Shown piece after piece: positions 50,427-59,365 of a stretch of DNA of 64,000 nt. The stretch spans positions 1 to 64,000 of the forward strand of contig NZ_QKTW01000003.1 in the NCBI RefSeq assembly GCF_003236175.1. Reading direction: 5' to 3'. A program made the position numbers and the translations under genes. Each line of letters opens with the position of its first letter. Within the stretch, counting starts at the first letter, position 1. Below the pieces are notes generated by a model. The model did not search any database, was not told where the DNA came from, and saw only the letters and a list, made by a program, of their open reading frames with translations. This stretch comes from Taibaiella soli (lineage in GTDB: Bacteria > Bacteroidota > Bacteroidia > Chitinophagales > Chitinophagaceae).

Positions 50427-51239
50427 ATGCACATAAATTTTAAAAAAAGACACGCGCTTGCGGTTACATTTATGCTAATGGGCCACGCTGGCCTGAAGGC
50501 ACAAAACGTTGTGGATACACTTAAAATGCTCACCGGCGAGATCAAGTATGGTAAAGTGCTTGATTTAACCAATAAAGACGTTCAGTTTATCCATCAGGGA
50601 GAAACGCTCGTTTATACAATAGACCGTTTTACCGTAGATAAGATCATATTTGCGAGTGGGCGCACTGAGCGTATAAACAGCACTGCAGCAAATCCAGTGC
50701 TGGGAGGTACGGTAGAACCTAATACTGTAGCCGTTTTACCGTTTGTGTATCACGATCAGGACGTTTCCGCTTCCGATGCTGGCACGTTTCGGGAAAAAGT
50801 GCAGGAGGAAACATATCAATTCCTTTCTGCCCGCTCCGGCTCATACAAATATCAGGATCCCAACACTACAAACGTCATGCTAAACAGGAAGGGAATAGAC
50901 GAGCATACAATTAAGAACTATACCTATGCTGATCTTTGCAAGGCTCTGGGCGTTCATTATATTGTGGTGGGGGGTATATATCGGAAATCAAACGATCGCA
51001 TTGAAGCAAGAAGTTATGGCGCTATGTGGGGCAATTGTGACTGGGGTGTTTCTTCGAGATCCCGCACTACTATTTCTCGTCGTAAGGATTACCGCAACGA
51101 AGTAGCAATTAATATATATTCTGTAAATAATGAACGTGTATACACCAGACGGCGTACCGCAATTCTTATGACCGATGAATCTTATAAATATGCACTGCAG
51201 TATATGCTAAAAAGAAGTCCGGTTTATAATAAACGGTAA
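50427..51239 (+). CDS. Secreted protein with CsgG/LpoB-like domain
   Basis: 270 residues. A signal peptide (MHINFKKRHALAVTFMLMGHAGLKAQ) is followed by a domain resembling the CsgG/LpoB fold: TVAVLPFVYHDQD, a central KALGVHYIVVGGIYR strand and YKYQ segment. The N-terminal part (about 25-85, LTGEIKYGKVLDLTNKDVQFIHQGETLVYTIDRFTVDKIIF) is a small beta domain common to Bacteroidota envelope proteins. Probably a periplasmic or outer-membrane structural protein; its partner is unknown. Confidence 0.7.
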   Translation: MHINFKKRHALAVTFMLMGHAGLKAQNVVDTLKMLTGEIKYGKVLDLTNKDVQFIHQGETLVYTIDRFTVDKIIFASGRTERINSTAANPVLGGTVEPNTVAVLPFVYHDQDVSASDAGTFREKVQEETYQFLSARSGSYKYQDPNTTNVMLNRKGIDEHTIKNYTYADLCKALGVHYIVVGGIYRKSNDRIEARSYGAMWGNCDWGVSSRSRTTISRRKDYRNEVAINIYSVNNERVYTRRRTAILMTDESYKYALQYMLKRSPVYNKR

Positions 51240-51255
51240 CCATAATAAAGTCAGT

Positions 51256-51297
51256 AGAAATGGCCAGAGCGCACGTAAAGTGCTTCTGGCCATTTTA
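51256..51297 (+). terminator. Intrinsic terminator
   Basis: Stem aaatggccag (51258-51267) / ctggccattt (51286-51295) with an additional GCAC/GTGC inner pair, then a T-rich stretch. Confidence 0.85.
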
Positions 51298-51380
51298 CTT
51301 TTTAACGTATCCTTTTCACAAAACGGCACACCATTTGTCATACACTAGGTCAATATTTATAACCTCCAAAACAAAATGGT

Positions 51381-51896
51381 ATGCCGTTAAACGATTTGTT
51401 GCAAACCCCGATTGATGAAACTTCACTTGCTGAGCTAAAGCAGCTTACTGATAAGCTGGTTGCGGCATTACAGGCCGCCGGAGTGGTAAGCCATCTCACT
51501 CCCGCAGAGCGCAGGCAATACGGTAGTATCAACGAGCAAAACAAACTGCTTGTAAACAAAGTCCACGATTACAATGTTGCTAACGCCAGCTATAGCTCGC
51601 CCGATGTAAACTGGGATTTGTTTGAGAAAAACCTGATTGCCCGCAACGGACTGAAGGCAATAGAAAACGGACTGACGCAACTACTGGAAATCTGCAGTGA
51701 CACACGCATTCTTTACGATTACAGTCTTTACCACAACGCACTTGTCGACTATGATTATACAAAGTACAAAGCAACCAGCGTTGCAGGTGGGGCGGGGTAC
51801 ACTACCAAGTATCAGGACATCAAACAGCTATTTGGAGTGCCTTCGCAGAAGGCCGACAGTAGTACCGATGCCAACGATACTGCCACCACTAAATAG
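51381..51896 (+). CDS. Hypothetical cytosolic helical protein
   Basis: 171 residues, without signal or membrane helix. It is helical and charged (SLAELKQLTDKLVAALQAAG; LTPAERRQYGSINEQNKLLVNKVHDYN; NGLKAIENGLTQLLEICSD). The middle has a YDYSLYHNALVDYDYTKYK motif rich in Tyr/Asp; the tail is Ser/Thr/Asp-rich. I do not recognise the family. It is followed by a strong terminator and then repeat-rich DNA. Confidence 0.7.
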   Translation: MPLNDLLQTPIDETSLAELKQLTDKLVAALQAAGVVSHLTPAERRQYGSINEQNKLLVNKVHDYNVANASYSSPDVNWDLFEKNLIARNGLKAIENGLTQLLEICSDTRILYDYSLYHNALVDYDYTKYKATSVAGGAGYTTKYQDIKQLFGVPSQKADSSTDANDTATTK

Positions 51897-51917
51897 TGAT
51901 AACTGCTTTCGCAGACA

Positions 51918-51950
51918 TAAAAAAGGAGACCCGCATAGGTCTCCTTTTTC
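51918..51950 (+). terminator. Intrinsic terminator
   Basis: Stem aaaaaggagacc (51920-51931) / ggtctccttttt (51938-51949), loop of 6, immediately followed by a T run. Confidence 0.9.
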
Positions 51951-51953
51951 TAT

Positions 51954-52262
51954 TGAACCGGGTGTTCCCCCGTTTGCTAATACCTTTAATGTTTTGAGTA
52001 CGGCCTTGTACCATTTTCCGGACCGTCTTCTACGTATTGTTGAACCGGGTTGTACCCCGTCTCCGACTGCGTGTCATCCTATTTGTTACCGCCTTTAATG
52101 GTTTCCGGAACCGCCTTATATCTATTAATGAACCGGGTTATACTCCGTCCCCAACCGGGTACCACCTTTAAATGAACCGGGTGATACCCGGTTATTTGCA
52201 CCCTGCAATGCGGTTCTTTAATCCTTACAACAGGCTTATTGACCGGGTTTGATGCGGTTAAA
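51954..52262. repeat. Tandem ~88-bp repeats with AACCGGGT/ACCCGGTT hairpins
   Basis: Copies start near 51954, 52041 and 52129 (spacing 87-88 bases), each beginning with gaaccgggt(t)gtaccccg-type palindromes. Shorter copies follow (52152, 52173), including a perfect hairpin AACCGGGT-GAT-ACCCGGTT at 52175-52193, and a last one near 52241. The intervening text shares ctttaatg...ccgga / ttaatggtttccgg. No ORF is credible. Confidence 0.7.
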
Positions 52263-53650
52263 GAATAGTGGAGAGGCGGTTTAGTTGAGCGCTACACCCC
52301 GCGGGTCTTTGCGGGGAAGCTTTTCGGCGACGTCGCAAACCTGTTTCGCGGAGTGTCTTATAGGTATAAAAAATGATCTTGCAGCCATCATGGTCGCTTC
52401 GGTTGTACTTCGTTGCGTCGCACATTTCATCGCCTGTGCTGCTATTGGGCAGGTTTGTATTTTTGTATTCGCGAAATCAGATCGCCACTTCGTCGTACCT
52501 CCTTCGTCGGGAAGACATGGGATTATACACTCATTATAGTTATTAATGGGCCACTCGCGTTGGTCACCCTGACAAAGGAAGGGGCCCGCGGAATTTGGGG
52601 TACGAAAACATTAGCCACACGCACGGATCGTTGCAGTGCTGAAAAAACTATTTTGCCACCAGCTTTATTCACTACCGTTAAACTTCGTTGCGTCGCACAT
52701 TTCATCGCCAGTGCTGCTATTGGACAGGTTTGTTACTCGCGTCATTGTGCGGAGTAAAATTAGGAACGAACAAAGCAATTGCACGCAATGAGTGCTACTC
52801 GTGTTGCTGTGCAGGCTGCTTCGTTCCTCGCAGTGACGCGAGTATTAAAATGTTCGCGATGACCCGCGGGAGTGTTGTTACCGTAGTGATTCGTCGCCCT
52901 CGCAATAACTGTTTTTTTGTATAACCCACAGCACGCGCCCGCGTTGAGTAACACCCGCGTGGGTCATTGCGAGGAGGAACGACGTGGCAACCTGATTTCG
53001 CGGAGTGTGCTATTGGGCAGGCTTGTTACTCGCGTCATTGCGCGGAGTGACATTAGGAACGAACAAAGCAATCTGCACGTAATGTGTGCTGCTCGTGTTG
53101 CTGTGCAGGCTGCTTCGTTCCTCGCAGTGACGCGGGTAAAATGTTCGCGATGACCCGCGGGAGTGTTGTTACCGTAGTGATTTGTCGCCCTCGCAATAAC
53201 TGTTTTTTGTATAACCCACAGCACGCGCCCGCGTTGAGTAACACCTGCGTGGGTCATCGCGAGGAGGAACGATGTGGTAACCTGATTTCGTGGCGTGTGC
53301 TATTGGGCAGGTTTGTTACTCGCGTCATTGCGCGGAGTGACATTAGGAATGATCAAAGCAATTGCACGCAATGAGTGCTACTCGCGTTGCTGCGCATATT
53401 AATATGGATTGTAGAGATGTTGCACGCAACGTCTCCAGGTAACGTGAGCAAGCATACGCGAAATCAGATCGCCACTTCGTCGTGCCTCCTCATCGCGATG
53501 ACCCGCGGAAGTGTTGTTGCTGTAGCGATTCTTTGTCCTTGCAATGACACACTGCACACACTCGCGTTGAGTAACACCCGCGTGGGTCATTGCGAGGAGG
53601 AACGACGTGGCAACCTGATTTCGCGGAGTGTGTCGGATAGATTTGTGCCT
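52263..53650. repeat. Gene-free REP array with ~290-bp tandem units
   Basis: Two nearly complete tandem units start at ttactcgcgtcattg: 52735-53027 and 53028-53317, with a third partial unit from 53318. Each contains REP-like words in both orientations (cattgcgaggaggaacgacgtggcaacctgatttcgcgg, gtgaccgtagtgattcgtcgccctcgcaataa, cgttcctcgcagtgacgcg). Two further paired copies, acttcgttgcgtcgcacatttcatcg, lie at 52408-52456 and 52680-52730. Long ORFs here are shadows of repeats. Confidence 0.75.
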
Positions 53651-53716
53651 TACTATTTGGGAACTCAGATCACCCCTCGTACTTTGAGAAACAATCTGAT
53701 TTTCCCGTTTCCCTTT

Positions 53717-54334
53717 TTACAATTTCTCAATATCCTTTTTCCCCAGTCCAGTCATCTTCTTAATTACAGCCAATTCAAAGCCTTCCTTCTTCATCTTCGC
53801 CGCAATAGTGAATCGTTCTTTCTCCGCTGCAATTTCTTCCTTAATCTTTATCTCCAGCAGCTGCATTTCGCTGCGGTCCGTCAGTTCGTATTTGCCGCTG
53901 TTAGCGATTTTTTCCATCAGGCCTTTTTCCTGAAAGCTGTAATAGCTGGTTTCGGAAATGACGAGGTGGTCAAGTACTTCTATCAGTACAATCTTGCCGG
54001 CTTTGTATAGACGGTCGGTGAGGTCTATGTCTGCTTTCGATGGTTTGGAGACTTCGCCGCTCGGGTGGTTGTGTACCAGAATTACTTTCGTAGCCAGTTT
54101 ATAAATGCCCATCCTGAAGACCTCCGGCGGTTTCACTTGCACGATGTCTGTGGCGCCGAGTGCCACCAGTTCTGCAAAAAGAATCTTGTTTGTTGTATTC
54201 AATCCCACAACCCAAAAGTGTTCCTGATTGCGGCGAATTTTATTTTCGCGCAGCAGTATTTGTTGCATCACTTTGTAGATGTCGTCCTGATTTAGAATCG
54301 TTACTTTCTGTTCTTTGGAGAGGCGTACGTTCAT
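53717..54334 (-). CDS. RadC/JAB-domain protein with helical C-terminal tail
   Basis: 205 residues. The N-terminal part (about 1-140) is the RadC-like JAB/MPN fold: KILFAELVALGATD, then VILVHNHPSGEVSKPSKADIDLTDRLYKAGKIV with metal ligands His-x-His and Asp, and VLDHLVISE. It lacks the N-terminal helix-hairpin-helix of RadC. The C-terminal ~60 residues (KIKEEIAAEKERFTIAAKMKKEGFELAVIKKMTGLGKKDIEKL) resemble the tails of Rpn-type PD-(D/E)XK transposase-related proteins. Short RadC homologues are typical of mobile elements and anti-restriction regions. The gene borders the REP array. Confidence 0.82.
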   Translation of the reverse strand: MNVRLSKEQKVTILNQDDIYKVMQQILLRENKIRRNQEHFWVVGLNTTNKILFAELVALGATDIVQVKPPEVFRMGIYKLATKVILVHNHPSGEVSKPSKADIDLTDRLYKAGKIVLIEVLDHLVISETSYYSFQEKGLMEKIANSGKYELTDRSEMQLLEIKIKEEIAAEKERFTIAAKMKKEGFELAVIKKMTGLGKKDIEKL

Positions 54335-54377
54335 GCCCTAAATATAATCTTTAGATACTAGATGTCAGACGGCACGA

Positions 54378-54980
54378 TTAGTCCTGCGTCGCCTTGATAA
54401 ATTGTCCGTTAGCATCAAACAACAATTCTGCGTTTTTTACCTCCACCTCATATCTGATGTCTCCGTTAGATTTTGTTGTTTTTGAAATGTCTTTTGCAGC
54501 TGTTTTATAATGATCCTTTATGTAGGTTGCCGCGTCGGCTGGTAGTGCGGATGCTGGAATTTCGACTTCCGTTTCCAAAAGATTCCCTGATGCATCAAGC
54601 AATAGTTCAGCCTCGTCTGTTTCTACTTCGTAAAGAACGGTTCCATCTGCTTTTGTGACTTTTGATGCGCCTTCGGGCTTGCCGGCGTGTTCTTTTACAT
54701 AATTCAATACAACATCCGGGAGCTCGGTTGCTGTTATTTCTTTTTCCGTTTGCAGGCGTTTTCCTAATGCGTCATAAATGGCTGAAATCTCTTTCTCTTT
54801 TTGCACAAAATCCACTTTATAATCCCAGTTTTCTTGTTTCCATTCCACTTCTTGTGCATCAGGGAAATCGTTTTGGAATGCTGCCCGGACAGCGGGTGTG
54901 ATTTGTATATTTTTCTCCTGAGCAACAGCGGTTACTGTGAGGCTAAAAAATGTAATTGCAAGAAGCGAATAGCGTCTCAT
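54378..54980 (-). CDS. Secreted PepSY-like protein with repeats
   Basis: 200 residues from the ATG at 54980. A signal peptide (MRRYSLLAITFFSLTVTAVAQ) is followed by a beta-lactamase-inhibitor-like PepSY region of about three repeats: VRAAFQNDFPDAQEVEWKQENW, ELPDVVLNYVKEHAGKPE...VTKADGTVLYEVE, and ASALPADAATYIKDHYKTA...TTKSNGDIRYEVE. Proteins of this type (DUF2874/PF11396) are small periplasmic binding or chaperone-like proteins in Bacteroidota, with unclear role. Not in an obvious operon; a 44-base gap separates it from the RadC-like gene. Confidence 0.82.
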   Translation of the reverse strand: MRRYSLLAITFFSLTVTAVAQEKNIQITPAVRAAFQNDFPDAQEVEWKQENWDYKVDFVQKEKEISAIYDALGKRLQTEKEITATELPDVVLNYVKEHAGKPEGASKVTKADGTVLYEVETDEAELLLDASGNLLETEVEIPASALPADAATYIKDHYKTAAKDISKTTKSNGDIRYEVEVKNAELLFDANGQFIKATQD

Positions 54981-55156
54981 AAAAGATAAAATTTTGACGT
55001 TGTGAATCCGGCGAATGTACAATTATTCATCGTCCTAAGTTGTTCAGGCCGTTCGCCTCTTCCCAGCGCCGTTTCAGTGTACAGACAAAAATGGTAGGCG
55101 ATTAAAACGAGCATTGGATAATAATTCCGGCATAGAATTTGATTTAAGGAGTAGGT

Positions 55157-55486
55157 ATGGAAAACTTGCTAAAAATGAATAAAAGAAAACCGCTGGCCGG
55201 TGTAATTGCTTTTTCAGTAATCATCTCATGCTTTACATCTTGCATGACTACTAAGACGAATGTTGGTAACTATCGCGAAGCCGCAGGAACTAATTATACC
55301 TATTCAAAAGGGAAGCAGTTCTGGCTGTTCTGGGGTGTGCTACCAGTGGGCCGCACCAATGTAAATACGCCGAAAGACGGCAATTGCCAGGTGGTGACTC
55401 GTTTTAATGTTGGTGATGTGTTGATCACCGGTGTTACTGCTGGTATTGTTTCCTCATACACTATCAAGGTTAACGCAAAAAAATAA
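55157..55486 (+). CDS. Small lipoprotein, Bor-like
   Basis: 109 residues. The N-terminus carries a lipoprotein signal (IAFSVIISCFTSCMTT) and the rest reads GKQFWLFWGVLPVGRTNVNTPKDGNCQVVTRFNVGDVLITGVTAGIVSSYTIKV. This resembles Bor/Iss-type lipoproteins, including the GxT...NCxVxTRF pattern and a C-terminal glycine-rich helix. An internal ATG at 55175 is an alternative start, but a purine-rich stretch (aaggagta) precedes the first one. Function in Bacteroidota is unknown; a terminator lies downstream (55600-55627). Confidence 0.75.
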   Translation: MENLLKMNKRKPLAGVIAFSVIISCFTSCMTTKTNVGNYREAAGTNYTYSKGKQFWLFWGVLPVGRTNVNTPKDGNCQVVTRFNVGDVLITGVTAGIVSSYTIKVNAKK

Positions 55487-55599
55487 GGACATTTTCGCGC
55501 AGCAGTGGAGTATAATATTGTATCCGGAAAAGGCAATCTGTTACGTGCATCAACTTCGTGCAGGTGTAGCAACTTACTTAATCGGCACTACAGACAAAC

Positions 55600-55627
55600 A
55601 AAGCCCTCACGATATCGTGAGGGCTTT
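55600..55627. terminator. Perfectly palindromic terminator
   Basis: aaagccctcacgat / atcgtgagggcttt, a 14-bp perfect palindrome at 55600-55627 followed by gttt. It lies between the lipoprotein and the convergent lipocalin-like gene. Confidence 0.8.
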
Positions 55628-55649
55628 GTTTGTGTAGTAAGTGTTGTTG

Positions 55650-56120
55650 CTAAATTTTCGTAAAAGTGAGAAAATCTGTAACGCCGTTTTCTACATCCTG
55701 TAATTGGATAGTTGTGGCGTTGTTTTGATTGATTGTCCAGTCATCGTCCAGTGCCTCAAACAAGTTTGTATGGTCGAAGTCAATGTCCATTTTAGCCTGA
55801 CGGTCGTCGGTCTCAGTACGCCATGCTCCGTTGACAGTGGTTGTGCCGTTTGTTACCACTACTAGTCCGGTAGTTTTAAATACAAACGTGTAGCCGCTAA
55901 ATTGGCTTGTCTGGTCAACGCCGCCTTGTGTGAACTGAGTGATTTTCCAGCCGCCGGTCTGAGTAGTGGAGCCGCTGGTAGAACCATTGGTGGCACCGGT
56001 GGAGGAACCTGTGGTCAGCGTGCTCGCTGTGGTATTTGCCGTAGCATTTGCAGCCTTGTCTTTATTACACGATCCAAATACAGGCAGTAAGAATAGTCCG
56101 AAATACGTTAATTTCTTCAT
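55650..56120 (-). CDS. Lipocalin-like lipoprotein with Ser/Thr/Gly linker
   Basis: 156 residues. A lipoprotein signal (MKKLTYFGLFLLPVFGSCNKDKAAN) is followed by a low-complexity linker (STLTTGSSTGATNGSTSGSTTQTGG, about 33-57) and a lipocalin-type small beta-barrel: WKITQFTQGGVDQTSQFSGYTFVFKTTGLVVVTNGTTTVNGAWRTETDDRQAKMDIDF. Such proteins are frequent outer-membrane-linked lipoproteins in this phylum. Convergent with the Bor-like gene. Confidence 0.78.
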   Translation of the reverse strand: MKKLTYFGLFLLPVFGSCNKDKAANATANTTASTLTTGSSTGATNGSTSGSTTQTGGWKITQFTQGGVDQTSQFSGYTFVFKTTGLVVVTNGTTTVNGAWRTETDDRQAKMDIDFDHTNLFEALDDDWTINQNNATTIQLQDVENGVTDFLTFTKI

Positions 56121-56482
56121 CTCTGAATTGATATTTCGGGCGAATGTAGTGAATGTTTTAATTGTTGTTTTTCAATTGGTTAAGTTATGTTTGGCGGCTT
56201 TTTTAAATGCCTTCGAAACCTAGTCAGCTGGCCTGTTTTCGAGCGTGATTTTTTTTACACACCCACATTTCATTATTAACAAACACCTAACTGCTTTATG
56301 GGGATTTTAGCGCAGATAAGTTTTTTAGTTTGTGGGATACTTTTCCCGTAAGTGTGACATGCTGGGGTAGGTGAGCGTTCTTTTGTTTGCCATCCGACGG
56401 TAGAAGGGATCGCGCGCGACACTGGTGCAGGCGCGAGTAAATAATCGCAATCGTCATGCCCTCGCGTCCGTTGCGAGAGAAA
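56121..56482. other. Intergenic region upstream of lipocalin-like gene and downstream of the redox operon
   Basis: About 360 bases without a gene, AT-rich near the lipoprotein start and more GC-rich towards 56400 (gatcgcgcgcgacac, gcgcgagtaaat). No repeat family was recognised except a degenerate REP-like patch at about 56395-56475. Confidence 0.4.
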
Positions 56483-56511
56483 AAAAGAGACGCTTTGTTG
56501 CGTCTCTTTTC
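56483..56511 (-). terminator. Terminator of the redox operon
   Basis: Stem aaaagagacg (56483-56492) / cgtctctttt (56501-56510), loop of 8. On the minus strand it is followed by a T-rich stretch, 41 bases after the last gene of the operon. Confidence 0.8.
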
Positions 56512-56551
56512 TCAAACAATAAGTAGCTAATCTCGAACTTCGAGTATGAGT

Positions 56552-56929
56552 TTATTTTTTCTTAACGAGGTATGCGGAAATCAGAATAGCGATACCGCGT
56601 GCCAGGTCTACGATGGCGAGGTCGTAACGTTGTATTTCCATGATTACGGTGAAGCCGCCAATAACCATCCACCAGCCAATGAACTTGGACAAAAAAATCG
56701 CTTCCGGTTTACTCTTCCTATTGTAGCCGATAGCGACTACGCCGAGTGAAGCAAAAATGAAAAGACAGATACCGAAAAATGTAGAAAACACTTTAAGGTC
56801 TTCGCTGAAACTCATGTGTGTGGCGCGTAATAAACTGTCCAGGCCGAAGAGAATCCATGCGCCCAATCCGAATTGCATGAATGCCGTAAGGCCCAGAAAA
56901 AAGATCAAAAATTTTCTCGCGGTTTGCAT
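56552..56929 (-). CDS. Small four-helix membrane protein
   Basis: 125 residues with hydrophobic segments at about 7-28, 48-67, 83-99 and 106-122. The family is not recognised. It lies 10 bases after the catalase-like gene and is the last gene of the five-gene redox operon (63005-56552), so it may anchor or support the peroxidase/oxidase proteins. Confidence 0.75.
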   Translation of the reverse strand: MQTARKFLIFFLGLTAFMQFGLGAWILFGLDSLLRATHMSFSEDLKVFSTFFGICLFIFASLGVVAIGYNRKSKPEAIFLSKFIGWWMVIGGFTVIMEIQRYDLAIVDLARGIAILISAYLVKKK

Positions 56930-56939
56930 TTTTTAAAAT

Positions 56940-57929
56940 TTAGGTGACATTATTTTGCTTCAGTCGAAAAAGGGAAATTGCGTGATAAGCGAGTTTACGG
57001 GCGCGGGCGATGCCGCCCAGCGGTTGATGTGTTGTCAGACAATGCCAGGGGGAAAATGTAAGGTTTTCACCAAAGGAATCACGGCTTTCATTCGCAAAAT
57101 CCTGTTTAGGTATTGTAATCACAGCTACTTTCTGAAAAGGCGAATCCCAAGCTACACAAGGATCTTCAATTGGCATACGAACTGCATCCTCCTGCATTTG
57201 TATCATAAAATGGAAACTGAAATCCTGGTTGTCCAGCGTCTGTTGCAAGTCTGCTCTCAGAAAGTTTTTGTCGCTTTTGTCTGTTCGGGAATTGACAGGT
57301 GGCGTGACGGGAATAACGGAATATTTCACAGCCTGGTCTTTGGTTCCGAGGCGCGATGGGCTGACGCTCCAGAATTGCAGACTCAAAAGGCTGTTGGTTT
57401 TTTTCATTGATTGTAATGTACGGATGAGCACTGGCCAGTTGCCTGGATTGAGCGCAAACAGCGCCATACCGGCCATTCCTCCACACACCGCTTTAATGCT
57501 TTTCTTGAAAGCGGCCACATTGGGCGCCATGAGGGTAGGGTAACTCACCAGCAAGAAATCTTGTGACTGCGGCATCCGTTCGTCTTGTATCAGCATTTCA
57601 CCTGGTACATCCAGCAGCTTAATGGCCATACCGCGCAGGTCTGCTTTGCGGTCGTCTACCACTTTTGTGTTGCCGTTAGAAAAACGGATCCATGCTTTAT
57701 AACTTTTGCCCGGTTGTAGTATGCCATATTGCAAGTGCTGCGGCAAGTCTGCGTTTACGGTAAACGTTGCTTCCACTAGTCCGTGCGCTTTAGCATGAAA
57801 CTGACGCTTTGTTTTTCCCGGAGCGTACACACGTTTCAGATGATTAATGATGGTGTCGATAATTTCCTGTGTGTCGCGTGCTTCGTTGGGCTGCGGATAT
57901 TCAGTACCTAATGTGGGTTTTGGAGCCAT
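56940..57929 (-). CDS. Catalase-like haem protein (y4iL-like family)
   Basis: 329 residues, smaller than a true catalase. The family features are visible: a His-containing segment FHAKAHGLVEATFTV (about 44-58) that aligns with the distal-side region, RFSNGNTK, DLRGMAIKLLDVPG, QDFLLVSYPT, and the C-terminal FSPWHCLTTHQPLGGIARARKLAY. It lies 3 bases downstream of the DyP gene stop. Members are presumed to bind haem and act on peroxide or organic substrates with low catalase activity. Confidence 0.85.
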   Translation of the reverse strand: MAPKPTLGTEYPQPNEARDTQEIIDTIINHLKRVYAPGKTKRQFHAKAHGLVEATFTVNADLPQHLQYGILQPGKSYKAWIRFSNGNTKVVDDRKADLRGMAIKLLDVPGEMLIQDERMPQSQDFLLVSYPTLMAPNVAAFKKSIKAVCGGMAGMALFALNPGNWPVLIRTLQSMKKTNSLLSLQFWSVSPSRLGTKDQAVKYSVIPVTPPVNSRTDKSDKNFLRADLQQTLDNQDFSFHFMIQMQEDAVRMPIEDPCVAWDSPFQKVAVITIPKQDFANESRDSFGENLTFSPWHCLTTHQPLGGIARARKLAYHAISLFRLKQNNVT

Positions 57930-57932
57930 CGT

Positions 57933-59354
57933 CTACAAACTTGATAAATACTGAAGTGCTTTTATGCCCGGCATAAAGAAATAAGCTCCGCCACGTATGG
58001 TTACAAATTCCGGAATGTCGGTATGTCGTACACGAAGACCCGGGTGTTGCACTGCGAAAACGCCTGTGGTACGTGGATCCTGCGGATTGTGATGATTGCC
58101 GGTAATGGCATCACGTTCTTCATACAGACCGTTGAATTTTGGATTATTGATCCAGGCATTCTGCACAAATTCAAACTGGCGGCCGATATCGGCACCCAGG
58201 CAAATAAAGTGCAGACCACGATCATCATCGCATTTCGTGGCGTTGAGACAATCGACCGGTTTTAATGTCTCGGCCAGCGGAGGCCCATAAGAGCGGCCTC
58301 TGCGAAGAATGCGATGTTTATTGGAAACAGAGATTGATGTTTTTCGATCTGTATCTAAAGAATCTTTTGGATTGGAACGGCGTATATGCGAAGCAAACGG
58401 ACATTTCAATCCGTGTGGATCACTGTTGCGGAAATCGAAATTATTATCTTCCTGCATATGCGGCATTTCACCATCCGGACAAACTACAATCGGTGTGCCG
58501 TTTGGCCAGCGGCCCACCATCTGCGCAGCGAGTTTTATCATCGCCGGTTCATTGTTGGTACCGTCTGTATTTTGGGTGGCCTTGTCCATATATTTCCAGA
58601 AAAGAGAAACATCTTGTTTCATTTGGCGGAACACCAGGTATGTGCCGTTTTTGCCCAGGTCATGCATGCCGTTTACAGAAGATTGCGGCAGCAGGTTTTT
58701 ATGATCCATTGCGGCGGCAACATACGGACTTGGTGTAAACTGATTATAACCATTTGGATAGCCAAGAATAAATTCACCCGGTTCAATACAGTTTTCATTG
58801 GTATCTGTGCGGCTCAAACCTTTGATGGTTGGTTGTGAAATGCCGTCACGAAATCCGAAATGTTCTTTGCGTTCATACAAAACGGTGGTGCCTAGATGTT
58901 GCAATAGTTTTAATCCGTTTTGAGAAAAGCCCGCCATATACGTTTGGGTGCATGCGTTCAGCGTTTCGGCATCTTTGGCATAGATCATGAGTAGCATATG
59001 CACCGGTTCGTTTGCACGGCCGCCCCATTCCCAGTTATCGGGTGCGCTGTTGCCAAAGTCGCCGAGGAATTGTTGCTTGTGCCTTGTCGTCATGCCGTCT
59101 TCCAGCTCCATCGGGAAGCTGTCGAGTGCTTTGCGATCGAGGCCCAGCTGTTTCAGGCCTTCAAAGCTAAATGCGATATGTATCGCGGTTTCTTTTGGTT
59201 TGTGATGACCTGGGGTAATATCTTTCTGAATATCAGCCAGCCATTTTTTTGCAGCGGCTCCGTCTGTAATGGACAGTATGAGAAAGTCTGCCGCAGGCAG
59301 ATTGGAATATCCACGAATGACCAGACCTTGTATATCGTTTATTTCGAGTTGCAT
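57933..59354 (-). CDS. DyP-type haem peroxidase
   Basis: 473 residues. The hallmark GFRDG (167-171, catalytic Asp170) follows HF. The proximal haem ligand is His323 in CPFASHIRRSNP, and the distal-side Arg in RILRRGRSYG. The protein continues with the C-terminal ferredoxin-like half (LHFICLGADIGRQFEFVQNAWINNPKF). No Tat signal is seen, so it is probably cytoplasmic. DyP enzymes oxidise dyes, aromatics and perhaps haem with peroxide. It sits in a redox operon with GMC oxidoreductase, a catalase-like protein and two membrane proteins; H2O2 from the GMC enzyme could feed it. Confidence 0.93.
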   Translation of the reverse strand: MQLEINDIQGLVIRGYSNLPAADFLILSITDGAAAKKWLADIQKDITPGHHKPKETAIHIAFSFEGLKQLGLDRKALDSFPMELEDGMTTRHKQQFLGDFGNSAPDNWEWGGRANEPVHMLLMIYAKDAETLNACTQTYMAGFSQNGLKLLQHLGTTVLYERKEHFGFRDGISQPTIKGLSRTDTNENCIEPGEFILGYPNGYNQFTPSPYVAAAMDHKNLLPQSSVNGMHDLGKNGTYLVFRQMKQDVSLFWKYMDKATQNTDGTNNEPAMIKLAAQMVGRWPNGTPIVVCPDGEMPHMQEDNNFDFRNSDPHGLKCPFASHIRRSNPKDSLDTDRKTSISVSNKHRILRRGRSYGPPLAETLKPVDCLNATKCDDDRGLHFICLGADIGRQFEFVQNAWINNPKFNGLYEERDAITGNHHNPQDPRTTGVFAVQHPGLRVRHTDIPEFVTIRGGAYFFMPGIKALQYLSSL

Positions 59355-59365
59355 GGTGTGCTATT

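Noticed and set aside
51954-52262. CRISPR array
   Set aside because: Repeats are imperfect palindromes with variable length and no uniform unique spacers, and no cas genes are in the window.
52285-53374. Several overlapping ORFs of 60-115 codons
   Set aside because: They are translations of REP repeats in different frames, with near-identical copies in tandem units and no protein-like composition.
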